Below the pieces are notes generated by a model. It was not told where the DNA came from and ran no database searches. It saw only the letters and a program-made list of their open reading frames with translations. A stretch of DNA of 64,000 nt from Trileptium ribeirensis. Taxonomy: Eukaryota; Nematoda; Enoplea; Enoplida; Thoracostomopsidae. Shown here piece by piece: positions 10,873-21,818 of this stretch; positions within the stretch are counted from its first letter, which is position 1, and each line of letters opens with the position of its first letter. The DNA is taken from assembly GCA_030248225.1 (NCBI GenBank), contig JASANE010016018.1, positions 48,504 through 112,503 of the forward strand, written 5' to 3'. A program made the translations under genes and the position numbers.

Positions 10873-11052
10873 ATGAACAATACGGAGTTCATCGACGAGT
10901 CCCATAGACGGGATCGATTGGTGCTGTTGTGTGCACGCCTAAGGCTCTTGCGACGCCCCGCTAGCGTCAACTTGCTTGAGATTGAATGCAGCATGACAAT
11001 CGGTGAACACGTAGAAGTAGACTACTTAATTTCGGAACCGTGCATGCTCTAA
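10873..11052 (+). pseudogene. short unknown ORF continuous in frame with the next segment
   Basis: ATG 10873 opens 59 codons ending TAA at 11050-11052 (starts MNNTEFIDESHRRDRL). Beyond that stop the same frame runs open into the 11083-11754 segment, so the TAA may be a decay mutation that splits one reading frame. No domain recognised. Confidence 0.3.
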
Positions 11053-11082
11053 CGTAATACTATCAGTAGTTCTGCTCAAGAC

Positions 11083-11754
11083 TTGGACGAACAGTTGGCC
11101 CTAGCGATGGCCGAATGCTTGAAACCCTCTGAGGTACCCTTCAGAACTGACTCTCAGGAGGCCTTCGCTGAACGAAAAGAATTGACCGGAGAAAATTCCG
11201 AACAATTAGACGGGGAAGTGGTGAATAACGAGGAAGAATCGGAGCCTCCTCGAAAGGTAGCCCGACCCTCTTCACCTGGCCGATTGGGCCATATCCGCTT
11301 TGAATCACTGAACTTAGGAGCATGCAAACAGTGGCCCGGAATTGCTTTTTGCGAACCACACGCGCTGTTGACCGACCACAGCACCAACTGCTTAGAATGG
11401 ATTATCGCTGGTGAAGTTGTGCCCGAGTCTATTAAACACGCATGTAGCAATCAAACACTTATTGGTCCACTTGCGAACGACACCGCTGTGCACACAATTA
11501 TTCAAGGCGTTTTGATTAGGACTAGCGAACCTAAATTTATACTGAATAATCGTAGGCAGCTCGCGCACGTAACGTTGGGCAAGGCTGTAAAGGTTCCGCC
11601 TAACGGAATTTTATGGTTTCCCCACGGAAATTACACACAGTTGGTTATAGGATCAATAGTGCTGACTAGCATGTTAAAACCTGAGGAAATCACAATCAAA
11701 TTTGGACCGAACATCAACATTGACAGGCTCTCCGGCCTCAAACTAAGGCCCTAA
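11083..11754 (+). pseudogene. unknown protein segment upstream of protease
   Basis: 223 codons ending TAA. It begins with an acidic region and a basic motif that could be a nuclear localisation signal (PPRKVARP), followed by a globular-looking part with alternating beta-type hydrophobic residues (KAVKVPPNGILWFPHGNYTQ). It is in the same frame as the 10873 segment and as the protease ORF at 11920; two further stops lie between it and the protease. I recognise no family. Confidence 0.35.
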
Positions 11755-11919
11755 ACCTGGAGCTCACTCGACGATGCCAAGGCAACAAACCTACAAGTAG
11801 CACAGATAGCTAAGGATTAAGTACAAAAGGTAGTTAACTTTTCCGCTTTATAGTACACTGGACTTTCGCCTTATTTCATAGTTACGATTATCGTCAGTGT
11901 AATTAGCCTGATCTACAGT

Positions 11920-12965
11920 ATGACCAAGGGTAAGCTCTCGCCTATGTACGGGTGCTATATACACCGATGGCTGCCATGCCGCGGAAGGCTAATTAGGTCC
12001 GACAGTAAGCCCAGGAAAGCAATACGATGGATTAGGGCAGATAAGCGAGGCCCGAGCTCCCCACCAGAGGAGGACGTCACACCTGGTACCGAAGGAATTT
12101 CGACGACCGACGTCTCGATTGTACATTCGGGGACGCCGCGCGTGTCCGTTGTGTCCAATCGTGCCCCGCGTTGCTCCAACAGACTATTGACAACACGCGC
12201 CTCGTCCGTGGAGGAACTTGTTTTCATCGAAGACGACGAGCTATTTGCTGCTCCCACTCGTGACTTACGTCGCGGACCCCGTCAGGGTGTGTTCACCAGA
12301 CAGCTAAATACCATGAATGCCGGCAATACTCCTTTACTCATAAATTCAACCATACTTGGCAGCCCAGTCACGACACTATTGAAAAAAGGTGCCGACGTTT
12401 CGATTATGTCCCAAGCTCTAGCCGCTCGTTTAGGTCTGCTACCCCGAGACACCAATACCACCCGGATAGTACTGGCCATCCAACAGGAACTGGCCATAAG
12501 CGGAGTGGTGAAGGCTCCGATCACCATCGGGTCGCTAAGCACACCATGTGACTTTCAAGTAACCGCTGACACCCGTACGAATGCATCTTAGGCACTGACT
12601 TCATGGCTCTATTACCCTATGTAGCTATCAACTTCAAGGGCCGCTGCTTGGACTTATCAAACGGGACTGAGAACTGCTCGGCACCTTTTGCCGACCAAGG
12701 GGACTATCGACCACCAGTTATTAATGTAGTGTCTAGGAAATACACACAAGTGCCGCCGAACACAGAATTATTCATCAATGCGATTCCTGAGATCACTCAA
12801 CCGCCCACTGGCCAAGCCTTGTTTGTACGAGACCCTTTCATTAGGGACATCGCCATAGCTCACGCCCTAGTACTCACTGGAACAACGCCTGATTTCAGTA
12901 GCAATGATGAACTTTGGGAACCTCTCCGTTGCCATACATGCAGGACAAACGATAGGACACATTGA
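11920..12965 (+). pseudogene. retropepsin-like aspartic protease and following linker, frameshifted, catalytic Asp lost
   Basis: This would cleave the element's polyprotein. The ORF from ATG 11920 reaches a retropepsin core at 12376-12410 (TLLKKGADVSIMS), where the family has an Asp-Thr pair; here codons 12382-12387 read Lys-Lys, so the catalytic Asp is absent. The C-terminal hallmark ILGTDF lies at 12585-12602 but in the next frame, so a frameshift falls between about 12540 and 12585. In that second frame (ATG 12603 to 12965) the sequence continues as the usual post-protease region (PPNTELFINAIPE), and a third frame shows HAGQTIGHIE near 12934-12963, typical of the stretch just before RT in Ty3/gypsy pol. 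What follows here is not RT. The identity rests on both motifs in the right order and spacing. Confidence 0.65.
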
Positions 12966-13049
12966 GATGCTCGATGACAAAGAGGTCGAGCTCTTATACG
13001 ACAGCGACAAGCGTCTGCTACAGCTCGGACCCCCTCAGCACATTAAGCA

Positions 13050-14285
13050 ATGCAACAATATAGGGGTTACACGAGACTTGCCTCACAGGACCCGGATGAG
13101 TTTTCGCCACGCACGCCCGAAGCAGTTGTCTCTCCAACTTTGGCAATTAAACAAGCCGTCCAAACCTCGCCGCTTTCGCGCGCCCAACGCCGCGCCGCCA
13201 CCGCTACACAAACCTACCGTAGTCCTCACTCGCAACGCTTGGTCACTGACCCGGACAAAACGCTGCTACCATACCATATCTATCGTGAACCTACAGCGTC
13301 TCAAGAGCAACAATACCCCAAACCCCGCCAGGCGTATTCTGCACCACCTACCCCGCTCCATCACACGCCGTTAATGCCTCTAGGCTTTGAAGCCACGCTC
13401 GAGGAATACGTCCCAGACGAATGGATTACTCCGTACTCGACACCCCCTAGACCGCTGCTCAAGCAATCTGCCCCAGCTTATAGTCAGCCACCTTTAGAAC
13501 CCGCCCCGACACGAAAACCTGTACCTAAACCACGACGGAAACCCGTTCAAAACCCCACACCAACTAGTGAACCATTATCATCTGTAAGCTCTGAAAACAC
13601 ATCGCCCGAAACCATTGATTCCCCGACACCACCACATCGGTGGACAATTCCACCCTTGTCATCACCCCTGGCGAAACGTAGAGCCGAGGCTCCACCGTTC
13701 GAAACATTTGAGCCCCAGACCCCACCCCATCAATGGATAACCCCTGTCGCGTTGTCACCCCTAAGGGAACAAGAGACTGGTACCCCATATGTTTCTTCCT
13801 TCGATCACTGGACCACTAGGAGACAAAACCAACAAGCGGAATGGGAATGGACATTGGACGAAAGGAGAAGGGTTAAGCGGGAAGAGGCCTGTGCCCGAGG
13901 AGAGCTTCAGGACGCAACCGAGCTAATGGAATATCTAGCCGGACCTATCGTACCACACCCTCCCTCGGAGGCCCAACTAGCCGCAGACACAATTGTAGGA
14001 GAATTTGTTGAAAGTTTGGCTAGGAGACGCGAGACAAGTAAACCAGACACGAGTGAACAACGCCTACCCCCCGAATCTTCGGAGGGCGGTAAATCCCTTG
14101 CCCCCCGAGAGCCTGCACACAACCCCCAGCTCCAGCTCGACAAACAGTGCCTTTCGCTCCACCGACTCGACATTGTGACCCTGTTATGCCAATGGATCCC
14201 CCACCTAGGAGTGCCCGCTATCGGCACGAGATGCTCGAACCTTTTAGGGACATATTTGACGACCAGGACATCGAAGACATGTTAA
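13050..14285 (+). CDS. Pro-rich protein of unknown function in large element
   Basis: The longest intact ORF in the window: 411 codons from ATG 13050, with an in-frame stop just upstream. It is rich in Pro, Thr, Ser and Arg, with recurring (T)PPHRWT / TPPHQWIT motifs (around 13630 and 13720) and a basic stretch (PTRKPVPKPRRKPVQNP). The region 13800-13960 is Glu/Arg/Trp-rich and may be helical (WEWTLDERRRVKREEACARG). Near 14170-14200 the natural reading probably moves to the frame containing the acidic EPFRDIFDDQDIEDMLTAHP (14230-14300), so the last 30 or so codons may be spurious. It occupies the place where RT would normally follow the protease. No enzyme family recognised; it may be a disordered linker or scaffold. 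Confidence 0.5.
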   Translation: MQQYRGYTRLASQDPDEFSPRTPEAVVSPTLAIKQAVQTSPLSRAQRRAATATQTYRSPHSQRLVTDPDKTLLPYHIYREPTASQEQQYPKPRQAYSAPPTPLHHTPLMPLGFEATLEEYVPDEWITPYSTPPRPLLKQSAPAYSQPPLEPAPTRKPVPKPRRKPVQNPTPTSEPLSSVSSENTSPETIDSPTPPHRWTIPPLSSPLAKRRAEAPPFETFEPQTPPHQWITPVALSPLREQETGTPYVSSFDHWTTRRQNQQAEWEWTLDERRRVKREEACARGELQDATELMEYLAGPIVPHPPSEAQLAADTIVGEFVESLARRRETSKPDTSEQRLPPESSEGGKSLAPREPAHNPQLQLDKQCLSLHRLDIVTLLCQWIPHLGVPAIGTRCSNLLGTYLTTRTSKTC

Positions 14286-14559
14286 CCGCGCATCCTGACT
14301 TGGAACCGGACGAAGATAACGGACAACGACAACTACGACACGAAGACATTGGAACTGGAGGTGGTCCGACCTCCCAAACAACCGCCTCGAGGAAGACGGT
14401 TGTAGTGCTGACGCCAGCCAAAACGTCACTCCCAGGAACTCGAGCTCCCGCACCGAACCTCCCTCAAGAACCGCCACTAATGGCGATGAATATTATTGCA
14501 GGAATCATCGACGTGCAAATCATTGAAATGGAACAAATCCTGTCGCCGCGTTTGCCTAA

Positions 14560-15643
14560 TACACCATCAATTACGCGGCCCCTATCGAAACGTTTCTTTC
14601 GAAAGGCACGCGCTGGCCCGAATTATCAAACATGGCTCCGTTGGGTCAAACTATCAAACAGTACCCAATCGAATACACCTGAACTGAGCAAGGATATCAG
14701 CTTCTCGTTACCTATTTATTCGACGAGGAGCAAGCAAGACAAGACATATCTGATCTAAAGATGGGAGCTCGAGACATCAAGACTATCTCCCGGAGAAATA
14801 AACAAAAATTCCTCGACCCCGAAACAACGGAGAGCCTTCGCCCCGTCCTCCCGCATCTCATGCGAACGGTGCTCCTAGAAAAATTCGAGATCCCGAAATT
14901 CCGAAATGTCCTGCTCGCCACTGGCCATGCTCAATTGCTCAAGGCGAATCGCACCGATTCATTCTGGGGAATCGGTCTTGGACCGGAAGACATCGCCTTT
15001 GGCCGCCGTCCGCGGCCAAACCATAACGTCATGGGCCGTCTCCTGGGGGAGATCCGGACCTTCATTCGTCACGGGGTCGCCAACTGGCCAACGGTACTAA
15101 TTCTCGGCGACTCCATGGCCGCGCCACTAGTCAGGATGGCCGTATCGAAAGGCTGGTTCGCTGTAGCGTGGCCTGGAGCCACCGCGCAGTTTTTGATTCG
15201 GATGGCAACATGTATCGCCACGCCCCAAACTAAAACTATCATTATACCTGGCGGATACAAAGCCGCATTGCGATCCAAACTGGGCGAAGGCCGTTTTCTC
15301 GACACGCCGAGCAATTTTATGCCGCGCGTACGACGGCATATATGTTCCTTTGATTACCTATTGAGTGATGGAGCGGGAGCAGTGATCGCATCCCTCCACC
15401 AGCTTGGGACGTTGGACAGGACGATGTGGGCGCATGGACCAAGGAATTCACCCATCTGTTTCAAGACATTAAGTGCCAATTCCCGGACAGGGCACGGAAA
15501 TCAGCGATGCCCCAATACCCGCCGGAACTGTTAGAACCATCCGCATGGGAAACGGGCCCCAGCGACAACCCACCTGCAGAACCCGAACTCGCGGAACCTT
15601 ATATTGGTTTTCTTCGCAGGTGGGTGGAACGTCAAACGTCGTA
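14560..15643 (+). pseudogene. NADAR (YbiA-like) domain fused to SGNH/GDS-hydrolase-like domain
   Basis: NADAR proteins are small N-glycosidase-type enzymes acting on riboflavin intermediates or ADP-ribose-type substrates. One frame, open from 14560 except for a TGA at 14680-14682, shows the family in order: RWPELSNMAPLG (14611-14646), YPIEY then EQGYQ (around the TGA), LFDEEQARQDI, then downstream of ATG 14761 KFEIPKFRNVLLATG, DSFWGIGL and NHNVMGRLLGEIR. The residue after the TGHAQLL motif is Lys where the family usually has Glu, so activity is doubtful. Directly after it, NWPTVLILGDSMAAP (GDS motif, Ser118 counted from ATG 14761), VAWPGAT and TIIIPGG follow the block order of SGNH hydrolases, but the block III Asn is not present. 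Around 15370-15385 the C-terminal part moves to the frame ending at 15643. NADAR is confident; SGNH is moderate. Confidence 0.7.
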
Positions 15644-16394
15644 ACGAGGGGGGCTCTTCCAAAGGAAAATCGGGCCGATAGTGTAAGGACTCCGCACCTA
15701 GGGTTGATACCGGACTGTATTATATTTATATGTGCGTTATATCATACTGTGTTTAACCATTAGTATCGTTGCATTACTTTATGCTTACTAATTTACGCAT
15801 GACATAGCAAAATTAGCCCACAGAGGCACACAAATAAATCATTCAATCCCATGTGCAAAGTCATTTTCCCCCTTAAAAATATAGGAAGAGGACTTGGTTT
15901 AAAAATTCTCGGCGTTCGTCAAACGCAGGTTAGGATAAACCATTTCGTGACCGTTGGTCATTCGTAAACAAAAGATTGACCATTTAGCGTGATCAGGTCG
16001 AGCCCTAGTAAATAAATTACGTGCTTAGTTTCAAATACTAGATAACAAAATTATCAAGCAGCGAAGGCGTTCTGCTGCCACTTCGTCGATAGGCTGAACT
16101 TAATTTTTGGAGAGATCTTAAGTGATGAGACCTCGGTACAAGTCAGAATATCATAGTTAACAAGACTCAGACGAAAGAAAATTGTTCGCACCCGTATAAT
16201 TAAGTCCGAATATGTCCTTTTAAAAATATAAGAGATGTAACAGGACCGTTCCGACCCCGTTACGAGCATTTTCATGATTCCAGCACCTTAAATCGTAGCA
16301 AAAACCCGTTGGCACCTGCATCTTGGTAACAAACGAAAATACTACGTACTATCAAGGGTTATTTTAGGAAATTATCGTAAAATACGTCGCACCA

Positions 16395-16690
16395 TATCAG
16401 TGGTTGTTTTACAAAAATGTAATAAACTTAGTCGCATTATACAAAGGTTGTTTTACAAAAATGTAATAAAATTTGTCGTATTATATCAATGGTTGTTTTA
16501 CAAAAATGTAATAAACTTTGTCGTATTATATCAATGGTTGTTTTACAAAAATGTAATAAACTTTGTCGTATTATATCAATGGTTGCTTTACAAAATGTAA
16601 TAAACTTTGTTGTATTATATGAATGGTTGTTTCATAAAGATGTCATAAACTTTGCCGTATCGTCTAAATGGTTGTTTTGTAACATATTAT
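16395..16690 (+). repeat. 45-bp tandem repeat, about 7 units
   Basis: Units begin GGTTGTTTTACAAAAATG at 16402, 16446, 16491, 16536, 16581, 16625 and 16670 (steps of 44-45 bp), with later units more diverged. Located inside the large element and much more AT-rich than its surroundings. Confidence 0.9.
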
Positions 16691-18250
16691 CATAACATAT
16701 TCGATATAACATTATATGAGTAGTCCCGCTGAACCCTTACCGGGACGAGTGTTTCGATCCGCGCAAACTAGGGAGAATTAAGCCATTTAACCGACTTGCA
16801 AGGATGGGCACTGAGCCCCTCACCTACAGAAAATGAGAATCACGCCGAACCCCAACAAATCGTCACTAAACGTTAAATTTTCAACGGTTAGGACCGTCCG
16901 GGAATAGGAGGCCCCTGGCTGCACGTTCAAATTAACAACTGCGTAGAAATATAAAAGTAAAAATATCAAATTTACTTAGTTATAGCTGTACACTGAGCAA
17001 TGGTAACGGGAAAATCACAAGCGGCAACTAGTTAAGCTTACGCTTACGGTAGCTTTCGAGCTTACACAGGACGACGGATACCGGGTTAATTTGATGGCCC
17101 GCACCCGTCTAGTGCAATATGATCCTGGAATAGGCGGATCACGCCGGTAGAAATGTTCGGAGGACTTTAGTTAGGGATTAAATTGCCCCGGACAATGCTA
17201 AGATGCCCTTAACGCGACACGATCAACGCTACTTACGCTAAGTTTAGGTGGTCGCGAAAGGAACCGAACTGACACCTATCCTTGTATTATTAGGTACGTG
17301 CATATATACATATATATGTATGTATATATAGTTATAGGTATTCATGTGTGATGATGATGTGTACGTACCAGGCCTTTATGCTTTCCTCCGTCTTCCGGAA
17401 CATCTTTCCCTGGGGCTAACCCAGGCCGACTGGTCTTTTCGCCCTATAATTCCGCCGTAACATGTCTTGGTAAAATTCCCCCACCCTCTGTGTCCTCGCT
17501 GCTGCACCCTATCTCTGAAGTGATGCTTGTGACCCCTCGTTTAGCTCACCTCACATAGATAAATTCAACAATGTACGTTGGACCCCCGTCCGAACCTCGG
17601 CTGACCCGCTGTAGTCACCCAGAGTGTCTAAATTTCTGCTGTCAACCACTCGTGGGCACAAATACTCCGAGATGTTCCTCTCAAGTCTAAAACGGGCGAA
17701 CCGCCCCTCATTGGGTTCGTCTCGTCGAGACGTCTCCAAAAATACCCGGCAGGTCTCCAGCCGACGCCCCGTTAACCGGGACAGGCGATGAAAGCGCCAC
17801 TACCTTTGTTGTCTCTCTCTAAATGCTACGATTTTAGCACCCTTCTAAAACCTGCCTATCCGACAAGGATATCACCCCTCATTCGAATCACCACCTGATG
17901 TCGAGCCCAACGATGACCGGTGGGCGCCGCTCCTCCTAACCGTTAAGGCGGTAGAGCCTGCTAAAACCCCTATATTTATATATGTGCGGACCCAGTCGTG
18001 GGTTCCGACCCAAAGATACGCCTTCCCCCCTCATGTTTGGCACCGATCGACTCCACTCTTCGTCCTGGGACCGAATCTAACCACAACCCCTCGAAAATCC
18101 CTCGGGATTCCCCTTGCCCCGCTGCCCTTCCCACGCCCTCTTCGTGTCCTCGCTGTCCTTTTGATTTCTTGTCCTCGTTCTCTCTCTAACTGACGTTTTT
18201 GGTCGGCCGCTTTTGTTGTCGTTGTTGGTGTGCTGTGAGTATGTGTTTAT

Positions 18251-18277
18251 CCTGAGCGACCTTTCTTGTCGCTCAGG
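18251..18277 (+). other. perfect 10-bp stem hairpin
   Basis: CCTGAGCGAC (18251-18260) pairs perfectly with GTCGCTCAGG (18268-18277) around a 7-nt loop CTTTCTT. No T run follows, so it is not a standard Pol III or bacterial terminator. Confidence 0.6.
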
Positions 18278-20923
18278 ACGCCATAGTGTCTACTGTTTGT
18301 AGTGTATATATTTGTATAAGTGTGTTCGCGTGTATGTGTATATGTATGTATATGTATATATATATTTGATTGATATATAAGTATTGTATATACTTAAGGA
18401 GAGTAACACCATCGACGGACAAGGACACGACGTACAAAACGAGCTAAAATTTAAGAGTTTTACGGACTTACTGGACGCAGACAATTGGGACAAACGGGGG
18501 TGACTATAAGGCCTTCCCGCGGAACCTAGGGCCCCTGACCGGTTGGGAACTCGTTGGAGTTTGCCCCGTCTCTGGCCTCGAGACAGGCGTTTTGCCATCG
18601 TCGGTTCCCCCCGGCAAGCCGTTAAGACGTCGACAGTCGCATGATAATCGTAAATTAGCTCGAGCTCTTTCGATATTTTAAGATGTCCTCGTGAGCGAGG
18701 GTCATCTTCCAAGTCAAATTTAGCTTAATTACGAGGGCGGCAAGTCGAAAACCACTAAGGCCAAGTCGATCGCCATCGAGTTGAGGTGGGCTGGGAACAA
18801 CAAACAGTCGAAAGATGAGCAGATTGTCACGCTAATTGGGCTTGAAGAAGGAAATTGCGTGACCCGAGACTCGTCGTTAGTGGTTCAAATTAAGCGGGGT
18901 CCGGAAGCCGTTTGAATGTTGTGAGTTTAGGATCCGATTTCGCTGAACATCCGGCGATAATTACGGGAAATTGGGACTTCAGAGTTTGGATTTCATGAGA
19001 AAATCGGGGTAAAAGTCGCAGATTGTCGACCTCCGACTACTCGGAGGGTTCAAACTTGATGTCAGCAAATTTAATTGAAGCCGACTCTCCCTAAGGACAC
19101 CGACAGCTTACGCTAGCTGTCGAATTTGAATTTTCCGGAAGTGTCCCCAATTGGACGATGAGGGAAGACCCTAAAAAAGTGGGCGGACGACGAGGAACGA
19201 CGATTGGGTCGCGACAAAACCACCATCCCACAACATGGGCGAAAATTTTGAGGCGACGACCAACGCGTCGACTCGTCGAATCAGTTGGACTTCGACAGCG
19301 CGGAGTTCGGTCGATTTTACTGACCGGCTCCGACGCACTATTTTAATGTGTATAGTTTTCATGCAGCTCTGACTTTCTTTCGCTCCCTTTTGCTTCGGAT
19401 CGACTCCATGGACGAAAGATTTCCGCGTAGGTGCACACCTCGCGAAGGGGGTTCAGCTGGTGCTGCCCCAAGGATCAACCTTCGTAAGTATGAGGAAGGT
19501 CTAGCGATAGCAGGGGTTTAATTTCCCTGTTAATTGAAGAGTAACAGGCCGTTCGTTTAGTTGCCTTCTGAATGTAGCGCCCCCCTCGCCCGTAGGACGA
19601 AACATTCTCGTTCAGGTTCTAACCCCCAGTCCCCACCGAAATGCTACACACAACCTTGTCTGAAATTAATCACTAATATCGAGTTCCGACGTAGGAGTCG
19701 TTAAGCGATTCGGGATATGCTTGTACAGAGCACTGTGAGAACTAATCAACCAATTCGAAGTCTTTATGATTCCCCGTGGTCTTAGGTAGGGCACAGCAAA
19801 ATGGACGCTTCTCGTCCAAGTTTTACATGAATTGCTGCTTTTGAGTTAGGGTTGTCTAATATTCCTGAGCCGACCACGGTAAAATTTTCTTGAATGTGCA
19901 TGCCACAGAAATAGGGACTTGTTCAATGGTTTGCTACTATGGCATCCAAATTTGTAGTGTAGTGGATTGTTCAATGCTCATGCCGTGTTTGGGCTTGAAC
20001 AGAAACGCAGATTAGGGACAAAGGACTTGCCTCCGTCGGGCTTTAGGAAGCCCTCAAATTTTTTTTATTCTACTGAGCTAAGAAAATTTGGGGACACAAA
20101 AGATTGAAAAAATTCTAGGCATTGAAGCTTGAGTTTAAGGTGTTTGCTGTTTACGCGGAATGTTGTCTAGGGATCGTCTCGATTCAATTGCTTGATTCTG
20201 GCTTTAGAGCATTTAGACGAATTCGGTAGGCATCTCATTTGAACACATATTTCATTAGGACGACTGACCGGAGAAATATTAGGTGACCGTCCTCACCCGC
20301 GTGTGACCAAAAAGGAGCTGGAGGAGCAAGGCTCCCAGCCGACCAAAATTTCGCCGACCCCATCTGATGCCGCGAACGCTTCGTTTGGTGGTAATACACC
20401 AGTTTCAAGCCCCAAAAGACTACTTTAATAAAACAATTAAGTTTACGGTGTTCACAGTTGTACAATGACATGGTCTTTTCTCGATACCAATGTCCAAAAA
20501 TAAACATCTTTAAATAAACTGATAGTAGTCCCTCGTGCCATAGCTGGTTGGTGCTCTTGCGGGAAAAGCCCTTCGTGTTCCCGCCGCCAAAAATGGAAAG
20601 CATTTATTCCCCTTCCCGATAAAGAAAACTAGTGGACTCGCTCTGGCCATTTAGGCCCCAAACCAAGTGAGTGCAAAACCCTTTTTTCTTTGGAGCAAGT
20701 TGATCGCTGAGTTTGGTTCTTTTCGTTTTATCTCGGTTTGCCCGTTAGGCTATGTGCTATATAGGTCCAGATTCAGCTTTTCTCTGTTTTAGTTCTTGCC
20801 ATTTCATTTTTCCGTGTCATGAGTTGATCCTGCAAGGGTAATTTAAGCCCGCTGCAGAATCTTTAGTTCTAACCAGTCATCCATAGGAACACAGTAACAT
20901 CGACTAATGAGTCGGTGTTAACT

Positions 20924-20965
20924 CAACTGCACAATAGTGCAGTTGAAACACTGCAACATTGCAGT
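20924..20965 (+). other. two adjacent perfect hairpins
   Basis: CAACTGCAC (20924-20932) pairs with GTGCAGTTG (20937-20945) around AATA; then ACTGCAA (20950-20956) pairs with TTGCAGT (20959-20965) around CA. They sit about 0.9 kb before the right terminal repeat. The stems share a CTGCA core. Confidence 0.55.
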
Positions 20966-21818
20966 ATCAGACGAAAAGAAACCTCGATAGAGAGAGAAGT
21001 AACAACAAAACGGAAACGAACAGCAAGAAAGAGAAAAAGACGCGGATGCGTCCGGGGCTGATCGCCCCTGGCCCGACTGTTCAAAACGACCCCAAGAGTA
21101 GGAGATAAGGCCGAGTCACCCTCGGCTAGGCGCGTCCAGCCTGTAAAACTTGCCCCCACCAATATTCCAGTGGAGAAATCATATTGAAATCAATCAACTG
21201 CGCTCGCCCCTGTGGGCGGCCCCAGTAAATTGCCTAGAAGGGCGTATCATGCCATTTAGCATCACGTCCGCTTCTCGCCGGCCGGAACCCGATGAATTAT
21301 TCTACCCCCTCTTCTCTTGCTCCCCTTTCGGTCAGTCATACGGCTTGCTAGGTAGGATCACTCAATACTGTAAATTGAATCAATGTATAATCCTGGCTTT
21401 GAGCTTATCGCTAGGATACTGTGTAACACGCCCCTGTCATTAGAGTGAGGTATTCTAGCAAGCAGGTTGAGTTGTAGAGTTTGCTTAGTCAGATTCGGCC
21501 ACAGTTCCCCTGTAACCCCGCCTAATGCTTGTCATCTCGTGTATAGAGTCGTCGTTCAAGACCACCCGCTACAAGGAGCAATTTCCGAAGCACTCTAGGG
21601 CCTCTGCTTCACGCGCCCCATAGCTGAAGAATCGCTAGCACTGAGACGCAGCAGGGATAACCGAACCTAGTTCGCGCTCGCGCGGGTATCTGCACGCTCC
21701 GCCCCTATATTTTTTCCTTTTTGTACCCTGTGCCCCACAGCTTGTTGAGCTGGAACGACGACAGCGAGCTAATACTAAGCTTCCCCGACTAGATTCACCT
21801 GGTTCGCCTGTCCAGCCG

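Larger units (their letters stand above)
15644..21818 (+). other. 6-kb non-coding 3' region of the large element
   Basis: No ORF with recognisable protein similarity on either strand. The longest coding-like run I see is 18724-18915 (about 63 codons, starts YEGGKSKTTKAK after a stop), without a known family. The region holds a 45-bp tandem repeat (16395-16690), TA-rich microsatellites (about 17297-17345 and 18296-18390) and several strong hairpins. RT, RNase H or integrase signatures were looked for and not found, although heavy decay could hide them. Confidence 0.5.

Noticed and set aside
20235..20603. 122-codon minus-strand ORF in the large element
   Set aside because: Opposite to all other coding in the element and without any recognisable motif.
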